Below the pieces are notes generated by a model that was given only the letters and a program-made list of their open reading frames with translations, made no database searches and was not told where the DNA came from. 64,000 bases of DNA, from positions 117,173-181,172 of the forward strand of contig JAPOZT010000037.1 of assembly GCA_026705925.1 (NCBI GenBank), written 5' to 3'. Of the stretch, positions 22,039 to 33,449 are shown piece by piece; within the stretch, counting starts at the first letter, position 1; each line of letters opens with the position of its first letter. The translations under genes were made by a program, and so were the position numbers. Source of the stretch: Gemmatimonadota bacterium (GTDB lineage: Bacteria > JAAXHH01).

Positions 22039-23013
22039 TCAGGGCGCGCCGAGCGTCTTGAGTACCGCCAGTTCCCTGCTAGCTTCTCTCCAGACCGGAC
22101 CTTCAGAGAACCGCTTCGCGTATCCCAGGGGCGTCAGTTCCAGCACTTCCTCGAAAAAGTGTTCTTTCCCCTTGTGGATGCAGTCCATGACCAGGTCGTT
22201 GTCGCCGGGGTTCGACTGGATCATGGCCTCCACTGCCAGGTCGGGCTTCAGTTCCAGCAGTTGTTCGAATACGTGAAAGCCCGTCCCCTGGTTTGTGCCG
22301 ATGGCATGGAATAAGGGTGTGTGGCCTCCCACGCCGTTCCTGCCCACCGCGACTCGCGCGTTCAGATCGGCCCCGTGTTTCAGCAGCAGGGCAATCGCCT
22401 CCAGTTCGTGAAACTCCACGGCCACGTGGAGCAACGTACTTCCCCGCAGAGTCAAATGACTGCCGTAGTCGAGCGCGAAACGCGCCGAAACGAGCCCAGC
22501 GTCCACTTCGAGGCGGGCCGCCAGGCCATCCAGGTCTCCCCGGTGGATGTCCATGACCGGACCGTCTTCAAAGGCGGCGCCATGGTCGATCAACAGGTTG
22601 ATACAGGTGTGGAGATGGTCCGGGCTCGACCGGGTGTAGGTCTGCAGGAAGCCGTAAAGCACGTCGCAGTCCCAACCGTCGTTCCGCGCGTCGCTCGGGT
22701 TGACGCCGACGGCCAGTAACCGCCGCAGGTGTTCCAGGTCGTGGCCCTCGCAACAACCGAAGAGCGATGCATCCAGGTCATGGATGTCGGCACCGGCCTG
22801 CAGCAGCCGCTTCGTCAGGTCGACCCGCGCCAGCATGTCTGCGAGCACCAGGGGCTTGACCGGGCGCTCCCTGCCTCGACGATCGATCCACCTGCAGGGC
22901 GTATCCACCAGTTCGGACCTAGTGGTGATCGCCGTTTCGAAGACGGCCCGGTCATTACGCACGATGGCCTCGCCCAGTGCGTGAGTTTCCGCCAGGCATT
23001 CGGTTTGCGGCAT
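22039..23013 (-). CDS. Ankyrin-repeat protein
   Basis: Repeats such as GSTLLHVAVEFHELEAIALLLKHGADLNARV, GGHTPLFHAIGTNQG. Confidence 0.85.
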   Translation of the reverse strand: MPQTECLAETHALGEAIVRNDRAVFETAITTRSELVDTPCRWIDRRGRERPVKPLVLADMLARVDLTKRLLQAGADIHDLDASLFGCCEGHDLEHLRRLLAVGVNPSDARNDGWDCDVLYGFLQTYTRSSPDHLHTCINLLIDHGAAFEDGPVMDIHRGDLDGLAARLEVDAGLVSARFALDYGSHLTLRGSTLLHVAVEFHELEAIALLLKHGADLNARVAVGRNGVGGHTPLFHAIGTNQGTGFHVFEQLLELKPDLAVEAMIQSNPGDNDLVMDCIHKGKEHFFEEVLELTPLGYAKRFSEGPVWREASRELAVLKTLGAP

Positions 23014-23042
23014 GATCTATTTCACTTCGTTGGTATGCTGTT

Positions 23043-25289
23043 CTATCTCAACAGCTCAACGATATCCTGGTGCCCGGCTTTCTCCGCACGCGCCAGCGGG
23101 GTCGCCCACTCCGCGCCGCCGCCCCGGGGATCCGCGCCCCGCTCCAACAGGTATGCCACAAGGTCCCGGTGTCCCCATCGTGCGGCCCATCCCAGCGGGG
23201 TGGAGCGCCACTCGTCGTCGACGGCCTCGACGGACGCGCCGCGGTCGAGCAGCAGGGCGGATTTCTCCACGTCGCCGATCACGGCCAGTTTGTGCAGGTA
23301 GGTGACGCCGTGCCAGTTCGCGTTATTGGGATCGGCGCCGTGGTCGAAGAACAGGTTCAACATGTCGAGGATGTCGTTATTGGGGGTCAGGGCGCGACCG
23401 TCCAGATGCCAGCCCTTGCGCCGGCGGAACGCGTAGCCCATGTAGTTGTTGGCATACCAGGGCCGGTTCAGTTCCGCCCCCGCCCGGAGCAGCATTTCGA
23501 TGATCTCCCTGCGGGCGAAACCGGCCGCCATGCAGAGCACACCGTAGTCGCCGCCATAGTTGGCCAGGCCGGGATCCGCGCCGAGGAGCTCGCCGACCAC
23601 CGGGATGTTGTCCAGCAGCACGTACATGCTGATGTCGGCCGTCGCCCCGTGCCGGTACAGCAGGTTGATCATCTCCTCGTTCTTTCCCTGGCCCAGGGCT
23701 TGGGAGAGGGGCACGCCGCTGGATTCCACCGGGGCGTTGGGGTCGGCACCGTGATCGAGCAGCAGTTTCGCCGTTTCCATGTGATTGCCGGCCACGGCTT
23801 CGTACAGCGCGTGTCCCCGGGGCGCGTTGTGTTCCGGTGCGTTGGGATCGGCTCCGTGGTCCAGCAGAAGCTGCACGATGTCGCTGTATCCCTGTGACGC
23901 CGCGCTGAACAGCGGGGAGTGTCCGCAGGTATCCTGGTCGTTGGCCAGGTTTCGGTCTTGTGCCAGGAGTGCTCCAACGCGCCGTTCGTCCCCCAGGGCG
24001 CACGCGACCGTCATGCTGTAGTTCGCTCCTCTTGCGATCAGGTATCCGGTCAGCAGCGGATTCAGGCCTCCCCTGGACTTGCGCGCGCGAAACACGGCCA
24101 CGTGCAGCGGTTTGCATCCATCCCACCTGACCGGATCCGGATCGGCCCCCCTGTCCAGCAGCAGGGCTGTCATTTCCAGGTTGTGCTCTTCCACGGCCTC
24201 GTGGAGGGGACGGTTGCCGCGTTCGTCCGAGGCATTGATCAAATCGGGAGAAGCCTCGAACAACGCCCGGGCCGCCGCAAGGTCACCTCGCCGGACCACT
24301 TCGCAGGCACGTTCGCCCACGGGCGGCGCGTTGTACCTGGAAGCGATGGCGTCCGTCAGGAGTCCGGCGATCACGTCGTACCCACGGTCCCTGGCCCGTT
24401 CGAGCGGCGGCACGTGATAATCGAGTCCTGACGCCGACGAAGGATCCGCGCCGTGGTCGAGCAACAGGCGGACTGCCTCCGTGTGCTCTTCCCGGACGGC
24501 GAAGTGCAGGGGCTGGTAGTACGCCCAGTTGCAATTGACCAGGCCGGGATCCGCATCCAGCAACTTCCTGATGCTGCCCAGGTCTCCTTCCACCGCAGCC
24601 AACAGCATATCCCAGACTTTGTCCGGCTTTCCATCCATGAAATGGCCTTGCTCGCTCTTGAAATCGGGTCGTATCCAATGCATAACTCGGTCTCCGAAGG
24701 TTTTGTTTACAGACGGCGCGTGACCGTTCAGTTCGCTTGATAAAGTGCGAAGCAGACTCGGCTTCAGCTTGTTCCGTGCTTCGAACAGCCTTTTGCGTAC
24801 CGTTCCCGCTTTCAGTCCCATGAAGTTTGCGATTTCAGATGCCGAATAGTCTCCAATATACCGCAGTACAGTTACTTCCCTTAGTGTTTCCGGCAATGTT
24901 TCCACCGCGCTGCGGACTTTTTCACTCATGTCCCTGCGTGCTGCCCGGTCCAGGGGACTTTCATCCGTCGCCTCGATGTCACCTTCCATGGGTACGAAAC
25001 GGTGATTATTTCGTCTCTTGAACCGGAAACACTGCCACTTTATGATCCGCCTCAGCCAGGCTGGGAACGAATCCGGCTCGCGAAGCGATTCGATGTGCTG
25101 CCATGCGGCGATGAATCCTTCCTGCGCGGCATCTTCCGCCAGGTGCCGTTCGCCCAGAAGTCCCAGCGCGTAGCCGAAGGCCATGTCCTGGTAATTGGCC
25201 ACCACCTCGCCGAAAGCGGTACTGCGTTCCGCATGAGGTAAAGACCGGTCGGCTGAAACCCGAATGTGTTGTTTGAGGTCGTTGGTCAT
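23043..25289 (-). CDS. ECF sigma factor fused to a long ankyrin-repeat domain
   Basis: N-terminal sigma region 2 (DMAFGYALGLLGERHLAEDAAQEGFIAAWQHI) and region 4 (SAVETLPETLREVTVLRYIGDYSASEIANFMGLKAGTVRKRLFEARNKLK), followed in the same 748-aa frame by many ankyrin repeats. Confidence 0.93.
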   Translation of the reverse strand: MTNDLKQHIRVSADRSLPHAERSTAFGEVVANYQDMAFGYALGLLGERHLAEDAAQEGFIAAWQHIESLREPDSFPAWLRRIIKWQCFRFKRRNNHRFVPMEGDIEATDESPLDRAARRDMSEKVRSAVETLPETLREVTVLRYIGDYSASEIANFMGLKAGTVRKRLFEARNKLKPSLLRTLSSELNGHAPSVNKTFGDRVMHWIRPDFKSEQGHFMDGKPDKVWDMLLAAVEGDLGSIRKLLDADPGLVNCNWAYYQPLHFAVREEHTEAVRLLLDHGADPSSASGLDYHVPPLERARDRGYDVIAGLLTDAIASRYNAPPVGERACEVVRRGDLAAARALFEASPDLINASDERGNRPLHEAVEEHNLEMTALLLDRGADPDPVRWDGCKPLHVAVFRARKSRGGLNPLLTGYLIARGANYSMTVACALGDERRVGALLAQDRNLANDQDTCGHSPLFSAASQGYSDIVQLLLDHGADPNAPEHNAPRGHALYEAVAGNHMETAKLLLDHGADPNAPVESSGVPLSQALGQGKNEEMINLLYRHGATADISMYVLLDNIPVVGELLGADPGLANYGGDYGVLCMAAGFARREIIEMLLRAGAELNRPWYANNYMGYAFRRRKGWHLDGRALTPNNDILDMLNLFFDHGADPNNANWHGVTYLHKLAVIGDVEKSALLLDRGASVEAVDDEWRSTPLGWAARWGHRDLVAYLLERGADPRGGGAEWATPLARAEKAGHQDIVELLR

Positions 25290-25414
25290 ATCGAACCGTC
25301 GTCCCGGTAACCGGCGCCTTGCGCCTTCCGTCCATTCCCCATTACCATAGTGTCATCAAAGGGGCCAGGTGTTACAATTTCGTCTGGATAGTCGCGCAAG
25401 TGGAGGGACCTGCC

Positions 25415-25786
25415 GTGCATAACCTGAAAGTAAGCGCGCTCCGGGTCTTCGTACCGGCAAAAGATTACGACGTTTCGACCCGGTTCTACGAGGACATGGG
25501 TTTTGAGACCGTCTGGTCGGGACACGGAGTAAGTGAGATGCGCATCGAGGGATACAGCTTCTACCTTCAGAACTACTATCAGAAGGAGTGGGCGGACAAC
25601 TTCATGATGCATCTGAAAGTGGCGGACCTGGACGCCTGGTGGGAGCATATCGTAGAAAAAGACCTCGCAGGGCGGTACGAGGGCGTCCGCGCCGCGGCGC
25701 CCAAAGTCTACCCCTGGGGGCTTCGCGAGATCAATCTGATCGATCCGGCGGGCGTGCTCTGGCACATCGCCCAAGACCCGGACTGA
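25415..25786 (+). CDS. VOC-family protein
   Basis: Likely GTG start VHNLKVSALRVFVPAKDYDVSTRFYEDMGFETVW. Confidence 0.75.
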   Translation: MHNLKVSALRVFVPAKDYDVSTRFYEDMGFETVWSGHGVSEMRIEGYSFYLQNYYQKEWADNFMMHLKVADLDAWWEHIVEKDLAGRYEGVRAAAPKVYPWGLREINLIDPAGVLWHIAQDPD

Positions 25787-25814
25787 CCGGACAGACCGTT
25801 TTGAATGCGTAGGA

Positions 25815-26819
25815 TCAAGTGCCGCCGGATCCGTAATCGGCCAGGAGGTACTGCACGGCCAGGTTCGTGTAATCGCCCCACCGGTCCGCGAAGTCCCGGA
25901 TCTGCTGCTCGGAAAGGCGTTCTCCGTTAAAGTAGTGCCGCTCGATGGACCGTTTGACCGCGAGATCGCCCGCGGCTATGACATTGCCCCGGCCCAGGTA
26001 ACGCGCGCGAAACCAATCCGCCGTCCACCGCCCGATGCCCACCAGGGCCGTCAGTTCCCGTTCAACCGACGCGTCATCCTTCTCCGCGAGCCCGGACAGG
26101 TCGATCTCACCCTCCCGAACGGCCCGTGCCAGGTTCAGGATGTACCGTTCTTTCTGTCTCGAGAACTGAAGCGGCAGCAGATCGCCGGGCTCCGCTTCCG
26201 CCATCTGGTCGGGCGTCGGAAAGGCATAGTGGGTTTCGCCGCCGAAGACGTGAGATTCGCCGTATTCAGCTACAAGCCTGCTTCGCACGGTATAGGCGAA
26301 ACCCAGGTTGATCTGCTGGGCCGTGATCGAGGACACGATCATCTCGAAGGGGTCGACCTGCAGATTGGGACGCAGGCCGTGATTGTTTTCCACCGCGGCG
26401 GCGAGGACCGGGTCCCCGGACGCGAACGCGTAGAAGGCCTGCAGCGGGAAGGACAAGCCCAGGATCTTCCCCGCCGCCGCGATCGCCTCGTCGAGTGCCG
26501 TGTCGGACACCACACAGGCCGCTGCGAATGACGCCGTGCCGGTCGCCTCACCGGTCGCTGTGTCTGCTGCCGTGTCTGCTGTCGCGCCGGTCGCCGGGGC
26601 ATCCGGCCGGACAGACCCGTCTTCGGGCGACAGGCGCAATTCGATCCGGTCGTCGACGCGGTACAGGGACAAAAGACACGGTCCCCCGGCTGTACGGACC
26701 ACCTTGCTGAAGACACCCGCTTCAAACCGGTTGGCAAGATCGGTGCCATACCGCCGGTAACGATCTAGCGTAGCCTCGAAGTCGATGATCGTACCGCTGT
26801 CCGCTACGGTATGGGCCAC
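25815..26819 (-). CDS. AlkA-like HhH-GPD DNA glycosylase
   Basis: PFEMIVSSITAQQINLGFAYTVRSRLV; LVGIGRWTADWFRARYLGRGNVIAAGDLAVKRSIERHY; low-complexity A/T/D insert near the N-terminal third. Confidence 0.88.
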   Translation of the reverse strand: MAHTVADSGTIIDFEATLDRYRRYGTDLANRFEAGVFSKVVRTAGGPCLLSLYRVDDRIELRLSPEDGSVRPDAPATGATADTAADTATGEATGTASFAAACVVSDTALDEAIAAAGKILGLSFPLQAFYAFASGDPVLAAAVENNHGLRPNLQVDPFEMIVSSITAQQINLGFAYTVRSRLVAEYGESHVFGGETHYAFPTPDQMAEAEPGDLLPLQFSRQKERYILNLARAVREGEIDLSGLAEKDDASVERELTALVGIGRWTADWFRARYLGRGNVIAAGDLAVKRSIERHYFNGERLSEQQIRDFADRWGDYTNLAVQYLLADYGSGGT

Positions 26820-26906
26820 GTTTCTTATGGTCTGGTTAACCCCTTGCAGACGTTGACGTTACGGTCAAATGAAAGATGCGTTTCCACCGGAGACCGAAGA
26901 AGCGGA

Positions 26907-27260
26907 TTACGATTCCAGAGGCTTCCACAACCCGACGAACGTACCCTCGTTGTCCGCAATCCACGCGAAGTGGCCCATGCCCGGCACTTCGGTTGGAGGC
27001 ACGATGGACGCTCCACCCAGTGCCTCGGCCTTCGCGACATATGCGTCCAGATCGTCGACCTGCACATAGACCAGCGTGTAGTTGTGCGGCTCGTGACCGA
27101 GGGCGGAAATATGTCCGTTGATCCCTTCATCTCCCCCGGTGTCGATCATGGAGGCGTGTTCATGGGACTCCATATCCCACCCGAACAGGCCGGAGTAGAA
27201 GGCCTGGGTTTCTTCTCTGTTCTTGCATCCGATCTCGAAATGCATGACGGGGTTCGCCAT
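26907..27260 (-). CDS. VOC-family protein
   Basis: MANPVMHFEIGCKNREETQAFYSGLFGWDMES; GMGHFAWIADNEGTFVGLWKP. Confidence 0.9.
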   Translation of the reverse strand: MANPVMHFEIGCKNREETQAFYSGLFGWDMESHEHASMIDTGGDEGINGHISALGHEPHNYTLVYVQVDDLDAYVAKAEALGGASIVPPTEVPGMGHFAWIADNEGTFVGLWKPLES

Positions 27261-27284
27261 AGCGCGCTCCTCTCTGGTTGTGGT

Positions 27285-27329
27285 GCGTGTTGCTGCGATG
27301 CGTGTTGCTGTGGTGCGTGTTGCTGCGGT
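27285..27329. repeat. 15-bp tandem repeat, 3 clear units plus degenerate flank
   Basis: gcgtgttgctgcgat / gcgtgttgctgtggt / gcgtgttgctgcggt; fills the gap between two minus-strand genes. Confidence 0.9.
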
Positions 27330-27354
27330 TCATGATGCTACTTTGTGGTTCGTG

Positions 27355-27948
27355 CTAACGCTTGTACTTGTCATTAAGCCCGTGGCCGGCCCGGATCATG
27401 GGCAGGATTTTCTCCAGGCGCCTGGTCCTGGTTTCCGCCCGTTTGGCCTCGGCGATATACTCGGTGTACTCGCGCTGCTTGCCCGGTGTAAGGGCGTTGA
27501 ACCGCTCGCCGGCGTCGCGGTCTTCCGCCAGTGCGCCGGCCAGTTCATCCGGCACTTCCACCGGCTTTTTCGTTTCTGCCTTGATTTCCTTGCCCAGCCG
27601 CTGGTTTTCGATGGACTCGTCTACGTAGGCGCGCAGCAGTGGTTCGTCGATCTCTTCAATCGCCTGAAACCGCCATTGACGCATGGCCCTGGTCTTGCCT
27701 TCCTGCGCATTGACCAGGACGCCCTGTTTGTCGCGCAGCAACGCGCCCTGGAAGAACCAGACGCTTACGAACTCCTTGAACGCCCCGATCCCTACCACGT
27801 TCTTGCCTGCGTGGGTATAGCAGGGCTGACCCCACTTGACGGTCTCTTCGACCTCGCATTCGTTCATGATGTTGCGCAGTCTTTCCAGTAGGGAGCGCCA
27901 TTCCACGTGACATTCCAGGTAATCTTCGACCGATTTGTACCGTTGCAC
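27355..27948 (-). CDS. YdeI/DUF1801-family protein
   Basis: VKWGQPCYTHAGKNVVGIGAFKEFVSVWFFQGALL; LTPGKQREYTEYIAEAKRAETRTRRLEKI. Confidence 0.85.
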   Translation of the reverse strand: MQRYKSVEDYLECHVEWRSLLERLRNIMNECEVEETVKWGQPCYTHAGKNVVGIGAFKEFVSVWFFQGALLRDKQGVLVNAQEGKTRAMRQWRFQAIEEIDEPLLRAYVDESIENQRLGKEIKAETKKPVEVPDELAGALAEDRDAGERFNALTPGKQREYTEYIAEAKRAETRTRRLEKILPMIRAGHGLNDKYKR

Positions 27949-27973
27949 GATCCATCCTTTCCATGAATTCGGC

Positions 27974-30436
27974 CTACGGCGTGACTTCAGGCCGTCCCGA
28001 TCCGTACTGCGGGGTGTTCAGGGTGTTTCCGAAGAGACTGAGCCGGCCGGACAGGGCGGCCTCCAAGTCCAGTTCATACGCGTGGGCGACGGTCGTGACG
28101 ATGGGGCGGATCTGTTTCTCGATGTAGTGCCCGTAGTCAATGGGGGCGGTGATTCGGCTCTCCGGTTGCGGTCCGTCAAGGGTTATCACGTACCGGATGA
28201 CGCCCGTCGGATTGTCCATGAGCCGAGCCGCCTTGACGTGGGGAGGCACCGAACGGGTGTAGGATTCGACGGGCTTGCGCAGGTTCTTCCGGTAGACGAG
28301 CAACTCGTCCCGGCGACCGGTGCGGACCTCCTGGACCCAGTGGTAGATCTCTGCTTCGATCTCGGCACCGGGCACGTCGTGAAACACCCGGTCGAGCAGC
28401 ACGCCCTGCAGCCGGTGGGCCAGATCGGTCCAGTCCCGCCGTACGGCTTCCATGCCCACGATTTCCACGCGGTCGCCATCGGTCTCGCGTCGCAGCCCCG
28501 CGTAACCCTTTGCCCTGCCGCGCTCTACGTCGCCCCGCATGGAAGGCAGCAGGAACCGGTGGTAGCACTTTTCGAGTTCCAGTTCGAGGAAAGACGCCAC
28601 GCCGTACCGTTCCCGCACGTGGGCGGCCAAACGGGCATTGATCCGTTCGCAAACCTCCCGCCCCCTATCCGTGGCCTGGTCCGATTCCGGACTGTCCGCT
28701 GGGTCGAGATCAACGAACACCGAATCCGTATCCCCGTATAGCACTTTGTACCCGTCTTTCTCCAACTCATCCCGGCACCACTTCAGAATATAGTGTCCGA
28801 ATTCTGTGATCGCACCGGCCAGTTGAGGCGCGGCGAAGCGGCAGGAAGCGGAGGCCAGTACGCCGTAAAAGGAATTCATGACGATCTTGTAGGTAAAGGA
28901 GGCGAGTTCGTCCCCGGTGGTCCTGGCCTCCTCACGACGCATGAAAAACTGTTCCAGCATGGAAGGCAGTATGCCCGGAGTCCGTGAAAACCGCGCGCCG
29001 TTGGGTGCTTCAAGAAATCCCCCTTCCTGGCCCTCGATATGTGCCAGGGGATCGATGTTGAAGGTGCGGATGATGGACGGGTAGAGACTCTTGAAGTCGA
29101 AGACGAAGACGTTGCGGTAGAGTCCTGCTTTCGCGGGGATGATCAACCCTCCCGGCGCGCCGGCGCCCGGGGTGCGGTCCACGCCGGTCGTCGGCGCCAC
29201 CATGCCCCGTTGGTGAAGGGCATTGATGTAGATGTTATCGAAGGCGGCCACGCTGACCCACGCCCGTTCCAGCGGCAGGCCCGTCAGCAGGCCCCTGCGC
29301 AGGGTCAGGTTGATCAGTCCTTCCGCCTCCAGGATGTCGAGTACCAGCCTCGCGTCCTCGAGACAGTAGGCGCAGAAGGTCGCCCGGTCCTCGTGATAGA
29401 CCTCCGTGATCTTCTCCGCCCGGGAGCTCCCCTCATCGTCCTCCAGCAACTTGCCCCTTCCCAGTATGGCGTTGGCCACGGTGTCCAGCCGGTAGTCCTC
29501 GAACCGCTGCAGCGTGCCGCGAAGCAGGTGCAGGGCGTCCAGGATCTGCCGGCCGTGGATCACCATGGTGCTTCCGCCCCAGACCTCCCCGGACCGGTAC
29601 CAGGACGTGTCATCGGTCCGGCCGAGTTGAAACGGCACGTTCAGGTCCCGGAAGCGTCTCTGCAGGACCTGCAGGTCGAAGTCGACCAGGTTCCATCCCG
29701 TGATCAGGTCGGGATCCATTTCGAGTACGCGGGTCGACAGGGCGCGCAGCATCGACACCTCGTCGGGCCAGCAGACCAGGTGCGGTGGGTCCCCGTCGGC
29801 CGGTTCGCCGACCATGTGTATTTCTTCCGAGTCTATCCCGCCGTCCGGACCCGACAGCACCAGGCCCACGGCGTAGATGGTGGTCGCTTCGGGGTCCGTT
29901 TCGATATCCAGGGCCAGCACGCTGAAGGCGGGTTCCCAGTATTCCGGTTGAAGTTCGGGGTTGGCGTAGACCCGGTCGACCCGGCTGCCGGATGTCCAGG
30001 CGCCGCTGATCCTCACCCCGCCACGAAGGCCTCGTCCGATCAGGAACTGCCTGGCGAAGGGGATATCGCCTTCGTAAGTCCGCGGATGTTGGACCTCCAG
30101 GCTCTTGACCAGGTTGCGCTGTTCGCGCACACGCTCAAACTGGATGCCTGCCACGGGTTCGCCGTCCATCGTGGTGTACTCCGATGGGACCACCCGGGCG
30201 TAAATCCCGTCGGAACTGATCCGGGCGTCGAGCAAAGGTTGTTCCGAGACCCGGACGTAGAGTGTGGGTGAAACCCGGTCGTCCATGAACTGGAAGGTCT
30301 GGCCGTCCTGGAGTTTCCCGACCCCGCAGATCACGTCCCGGCCGTTCTCCGCCCGATGGAACACGTGGAGCAGGTATCCCACGTCATTCGACGCGGTTTC
30401 CCCGCCGGTGTTGTTATGCGGTTGCGCGTTGGACAT
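27974..30436 (-). CDS. polB: Family B DNA polymerase (DNA polymerase II)
   Basis: Exo motif [39 protein letters not shown]. Confidence 0.93.
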   Translation of the reverse strand: MSNAQPHNNTGGETASNDVGYLLHVFHRAENGRDVICGVGKLQDGQTFQFMDDRVSPTLYVRVSEQPLLDARISSDGIYARVVPSEYTTMDGEPVAGIQFERVREQRNLVKSLEVQHPRTYEGDIPFARQFLIGRGLRGGVRISGAWTSGSRVDRVYANPELQPEYWEPAFSVLALDIETDPEATTIYAVGLVLSGPDGGIDSEEIHMVGEPADGDPPHLVCWPDEVSMLRALSTRVLEMDPDLITGWNLVDFDLQVLQRRFRDLNVPFQLGRTDDTSWYRSGEVWGGSTMVIHGRQILDALHLLRGTLQRFEDYRLDTVANAILGRGKLLEDDEGSSRAEKITEVYHEDRATFCAYCLEDARLVLDILEAEGLINLTLRRGLLTGLPLERAWVSVAAFDNIYINALHQRGMVAPTTGVDRTPGAGAPGGLIIPAKAGLYRNVFVFDFKSLYPSIIRTFNIDPLAHIEGQEGGFLEAPNGARFSRTPGILPSMLEQFFMRREEARTTGDELASFTYKIVMNSFYGVLASASCRFAAPQLAGAITEFGHYILKWCRDELEKDGYKVLYGDTDSVFVDLDPADSPESDQATDRGREVCERINARLAAHVRERYGVASFLELELEKCYHRFLLPSMRGDVERGRAKGYAGLRRETDGDRVEIVGMEAVRRDWTDLAHRLQGVLLDRVFHDVPGAEIEAEIYHWVQEVRTGRRDELLVYRKNLRKPVESYTRSVPPHVKAARLMDNPTGVIRYVITLDGPQPESRITAPIDYGHYIEKQIRPIVTTVAHAYELDLEAALSGRLSLFGNTLNTPQYGSGRPEVTP

Positions 30437-33404
30437 GGCTCAAGTGGTCCCGGAGAAACCGGCCGGTGTAGGAGGCGTCGATGCCTGCCACCTCCTCGGG
30501 CGTGCCGGTGGCGATGACTTTGCCGCCGCTGTGTCCGCCTTCGGGCCCCAGGTCGATGATGTGGTCGGCCGTCTTGATCACGTCGAGATGGTGCTCGATC
30601 ACCACGACGCTGTGACCGGCTTCGATGAGCCGGTTCAGGCTGGACAGCAGGTGGACGATGTCGGCCAGGTGAAGCCCGGTGGTGGGCTCGTCCAGGATGT
30701 ACAGGATATGGCTGCCCCGGCGCAGCTTCCCCAGTTCGCTCGCCAGCTTGATGCGCTGGGCCTCGCCCCCGGAGAGGGTGGTGGCGGACTGGCCCAGCGT
30801 GAGGTAACCCAGGCCCAGCTGGTCCAGCGTCCCGATTTTCTTCGCGATGGAGGGCTTTTCTTCGAAGAAGGTGACCCCTTCCTCGACGGACATGTTCAAC
30901 ACGTCGGCGATGGTCTTGCCCCGGTAGGTCACTTCCAGCGTTTCCGGATTGTACCTGGCCCCCTTGCAGGCCTCGCAGGGCACCTCCACGTCCGGCATGA
31001 AATAAAGCTGGGTGGTGATCGTGCCCTCCCCGTTGCATTCGGCGCAGCGTCCCTCGGCCACGTTGAAACTGAACCGGCCGGGCCGGTATCCGCGCGATAC
31101 CGCCTCGTCCGTTTTCGAAAATAGCGTCCTGATCTGGTCGTAGAACCCGATGTAGGTGGCCGGGTTCGAACGGGCGTTCCGGCCGATGGGCGACTGGTCT
31201 ATGTTGATGACATGCTTGATGTGCTCGACGCCTTCGAGCCGGTCGTGGTCTCCCGCGAGTACCCGGCTGTCGTACAGCTGGTTGTACAGTTTTTTGAACA
31301 GCACTTCGTTGATCAGCGTACTTTTCCCGGATCCGGATGCACCGGTCACGCAGACGAACTGTCCCAGGGGAATCTCGACGTCTATATCGTTGAGGTTGTT
31401 CTCCCGCGCACCCAGGATGCGCAGCGATTTTCCGGTAGGCCCGCGCCGCATCTGCGGAGTCTCGATGGTCCGTGCGCCCGAGAGATACTGGCCGGTCGGC
31501 GATGCGGCGCAGTGCAGAATATCGTCGAGATCGCCCTGCACCACCACCTCACCACCGTGCACGCCCGGTCCCGGTCCCATTTCCACGATGTGGTCGGCCG
31601 CCCGGATGGTCTCCTCGTCGTGCTCCACCACGATGACCGTATTGCCAAGATCGCGCAGTTGCCTGAGCGTGCGGATCATCTTCACGTTGTCGCGGGGATG
31701 CAGCCCGATACTCGGTTCGTCCAGCACGTACAGCATGCCCATCAGGCCCGAGCCGATCTGCGTGGAGAGCCGGATGCGCTGCGCTTCACCGCCCGAAAGG
31801 GTGCCGGCGCGGCGGTTGAAGTTGAGGTAGTCCAGGCCGATACCCAGCAGCAGGTCGAGCCGGCCGGTTATCTCCCGGATCACCTGCCGGCCGGCCAGTT
31901 CCTGTCGTCCCGAAGGTTCGATGGCATCCAGTTCGGCGCGAAGCTCGTCGAAGTTGATCTCCCCGAAATCGTGGACCGTGCGGCCGTTGATCCGGAACAG
32001 GTGGCGCGTTTCCTTGAGCCGGGAACCCTTGCAGTCGGGACACACCCGCTCCACCATGACCTTTTCGAGCCAGGCCTCCATGCCCGAACTGGCCACCTGC
32101 TTCTGCCGGTACCGCTTGTAGTTCCGCTCGATGCCCTTGCCGATCCCGCCGAAACCCCAGGGCTTTCCAAGCAGCTTGTGATCGGGTTCCTTCGCATCCG
32201 GAGGCGCCAGCAAGGGGAACTTGTCCGGCGTGCCGTCGAACAGCACGTCCTGGATAGGAGGAGGCAACGCATCGAAGGGCGTGTCGAGGCTGAATCCCTT
32301 GTGTACCGAGAGGCTGTACATGACCCGCCCGGACCAGGTATCCGGCTTGTAGTTGAAGGCGTCCTTGACGAAACAGCCGTCCCGGATGCTCAGCGATTTG
32401 TCTGGTACCAGCAGGTCCCGGTGCACGACCATGTAGGTACCGAGTCCGAGACAGGTCCGGCACGCGCTGGTCGGATTGTTGAACTGGAAATAGTCCGGAG
32501 CCAGGTCGCCCACCGCGAGATGATGTTCCGGGCAGCCGAAGGACGCGTAGAACCGTTCGGCGGCGGATTTCCTGCCGCATGACGCCACGTGGATCCTGAG
32601 GAACTGGTCCCCGGCAATCAGGGCGTCCTGTATCCCCTTGACCAGCTGTTTCTCTACGCCGGGCTTCAGGACGAATCGGTCGACGATCACTTCCATGCGC
32701 AGGTCACCGGATTCATCGACATCGACCTCGCCGCTGATATCCACGGTCGCATCGTTGATCACCATGCGGCGGTACCCCTTCTTCCGGATTTCCGCGAAGA
32801 GAAAGTCGAGGTCCTCACCATAGATACGGGATACCGGCGCGCGCAGTTCCACTTCGGTGCCTTCGGGCAGTGACAGCAGTTCATCGAGAATCTGCACGCC
32901 GGTCTTGATCGGAAGGTCGTGGCCGCAATAGGGACAGCGGGCGTTGCTGATCGTGGCGAACAGCAGGTTCAGGTAACTGCTGACATCGGTCATGGTGCCC
33001 ACGGTGGAGCGTGGGTTGCGTGCGACGGTCTTCTGCTCGATGGAAATGACGGGAGAAAGGCCGAAGAGATAATCCACGTCCGGCTTGCCCACCTGCTGGA
33101 TGAACCGGCGGGCATAGGAGGACAGCGACTCCATGTAACGCCGCTGGCCTTCCGCGTAGATGGTATCGAAGGCCAGGGACGATTTCCCCGATCCGGAAAG
33201 CCCCGTTACCACGATCAACCGGTTGCGCGGCAGTTCTACGGTGATGTCCCGGAGGTTATGCTCCCGTGCGCCCTGAACCAGGATCGTTGTGCGGGGTCCA
33301 GTCCCTTCGCCGCTTTCGATGGCGTGCGGACCGGAAGAAGCGGCACCCGTTGTGCGAGGACCGGCGGATGTACGCCGCCGGACCGGGATTTCAGACATGC
33401 CCAT
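30414..33404 (-). CDS. uvrA: Excinuclease ABC subunit A
   Basis: Two ABC ATPase modules ([52 protein letters not shown]), zinc-finger CAECNGEG...[16 protein letters not shown], two LSGGEAQRI signatures. Confidence 0.97.
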   Translation of the reverse strand: MGMSEIPVRRRTSAGPRTTGAASSGPHAIESGEGTGPRTTILVQGAREHNLRDITVELPRNRLIVVTGLSGSGKSSLAFDTIYAEGQRRYMESLSSYARRFIQQVGKPDVDYLFGLSPVISIEQKTVARNPRSTVGTMTDVSSYLNLLFATISNARCPYCGHDLPIKTGVQILDELLSLPEGTEVELRAPVSRIYGEDLDFLFAEIRKKGYRRMVINDATVDISGEVDVDESGDLRMEVIVDRFVLKPGVEKQLVKGIQDALIAGDQFLRIHVASCGRKSAAERFYASFGCPEHHLAVGDLAPDYFQFNNPTSACRTCLGLGTYMVVHRDLLVPDKSLSIRDGCFVKDAFNYKPDTWSGRVMYSLSVHKGFSLDTPFDALPPPIQDVLFDGTPDKFPLLAPPDAKEPDHKLLGKPWGFGGIGKGIERNYKRYRQKQVASSGMEAWLEKVMVERVCPDCKGSRLKETRHLFRINGRTVHDFGEINFDELRAELDAIEPSGRQELAGRQVIREITGRLDLLLGIGLDYLNFNRRAGTLSGGEAQRIRLSTQIGSGLMGMLYVLDEPSIGLHPRDNVKMIRTLRQLRDLGNTVIVVEHDEETIRAADHIVEMGPGPGVHGGEVVVQGDLDDILHCAASPTGQYLSGARTIETPQMRRGPTGKSLRILGARENNLNDIDVEIPLGQFVCVTGASGSGKSTLINEVLFKKLYNQLYDSRVLAGDHDRLEGVEHIKHVINIDQSPIGRNARSNPATYIGFYDQIRTLFSKTDEAVSRGYRPGRFSFNVAEGRCAECNGEGTITTQLYFMPDVEVPCEACKGARYNPETLEVTYRGKTIADVLNMSVEEGVTFFEEKPSIAKKIGTLDQLGLGYLTLGQSATTLSGGEAQRIKLASELGKLRRGSHILYILDEPTTGLHLADIVHLLSSLNRLIEAGHSVVVIEHHLDVIKTADHIIDLGPEGGHSGGKVIATGTPEEVAGIDASYTGRFLRDHLSHVQRATA

Positions 33405-33449
33405 GCTCCAGAATTACCATGCGACTGTTCACCCAGGTCTGCGCATGAA

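Noticed and set aside
25778-25795. 9-bp duplication at VOC stop (ccggactga/ccggacaga)
   Set aside because: Fits the stop-duplication pattern but is too short to be counted as evidence.
29039-32582. Long plus-strand ORFs 29039..30271 and 31212..32582
   Set aside because: Antisense to polB and uvrA, whose motifs are unambiguous.
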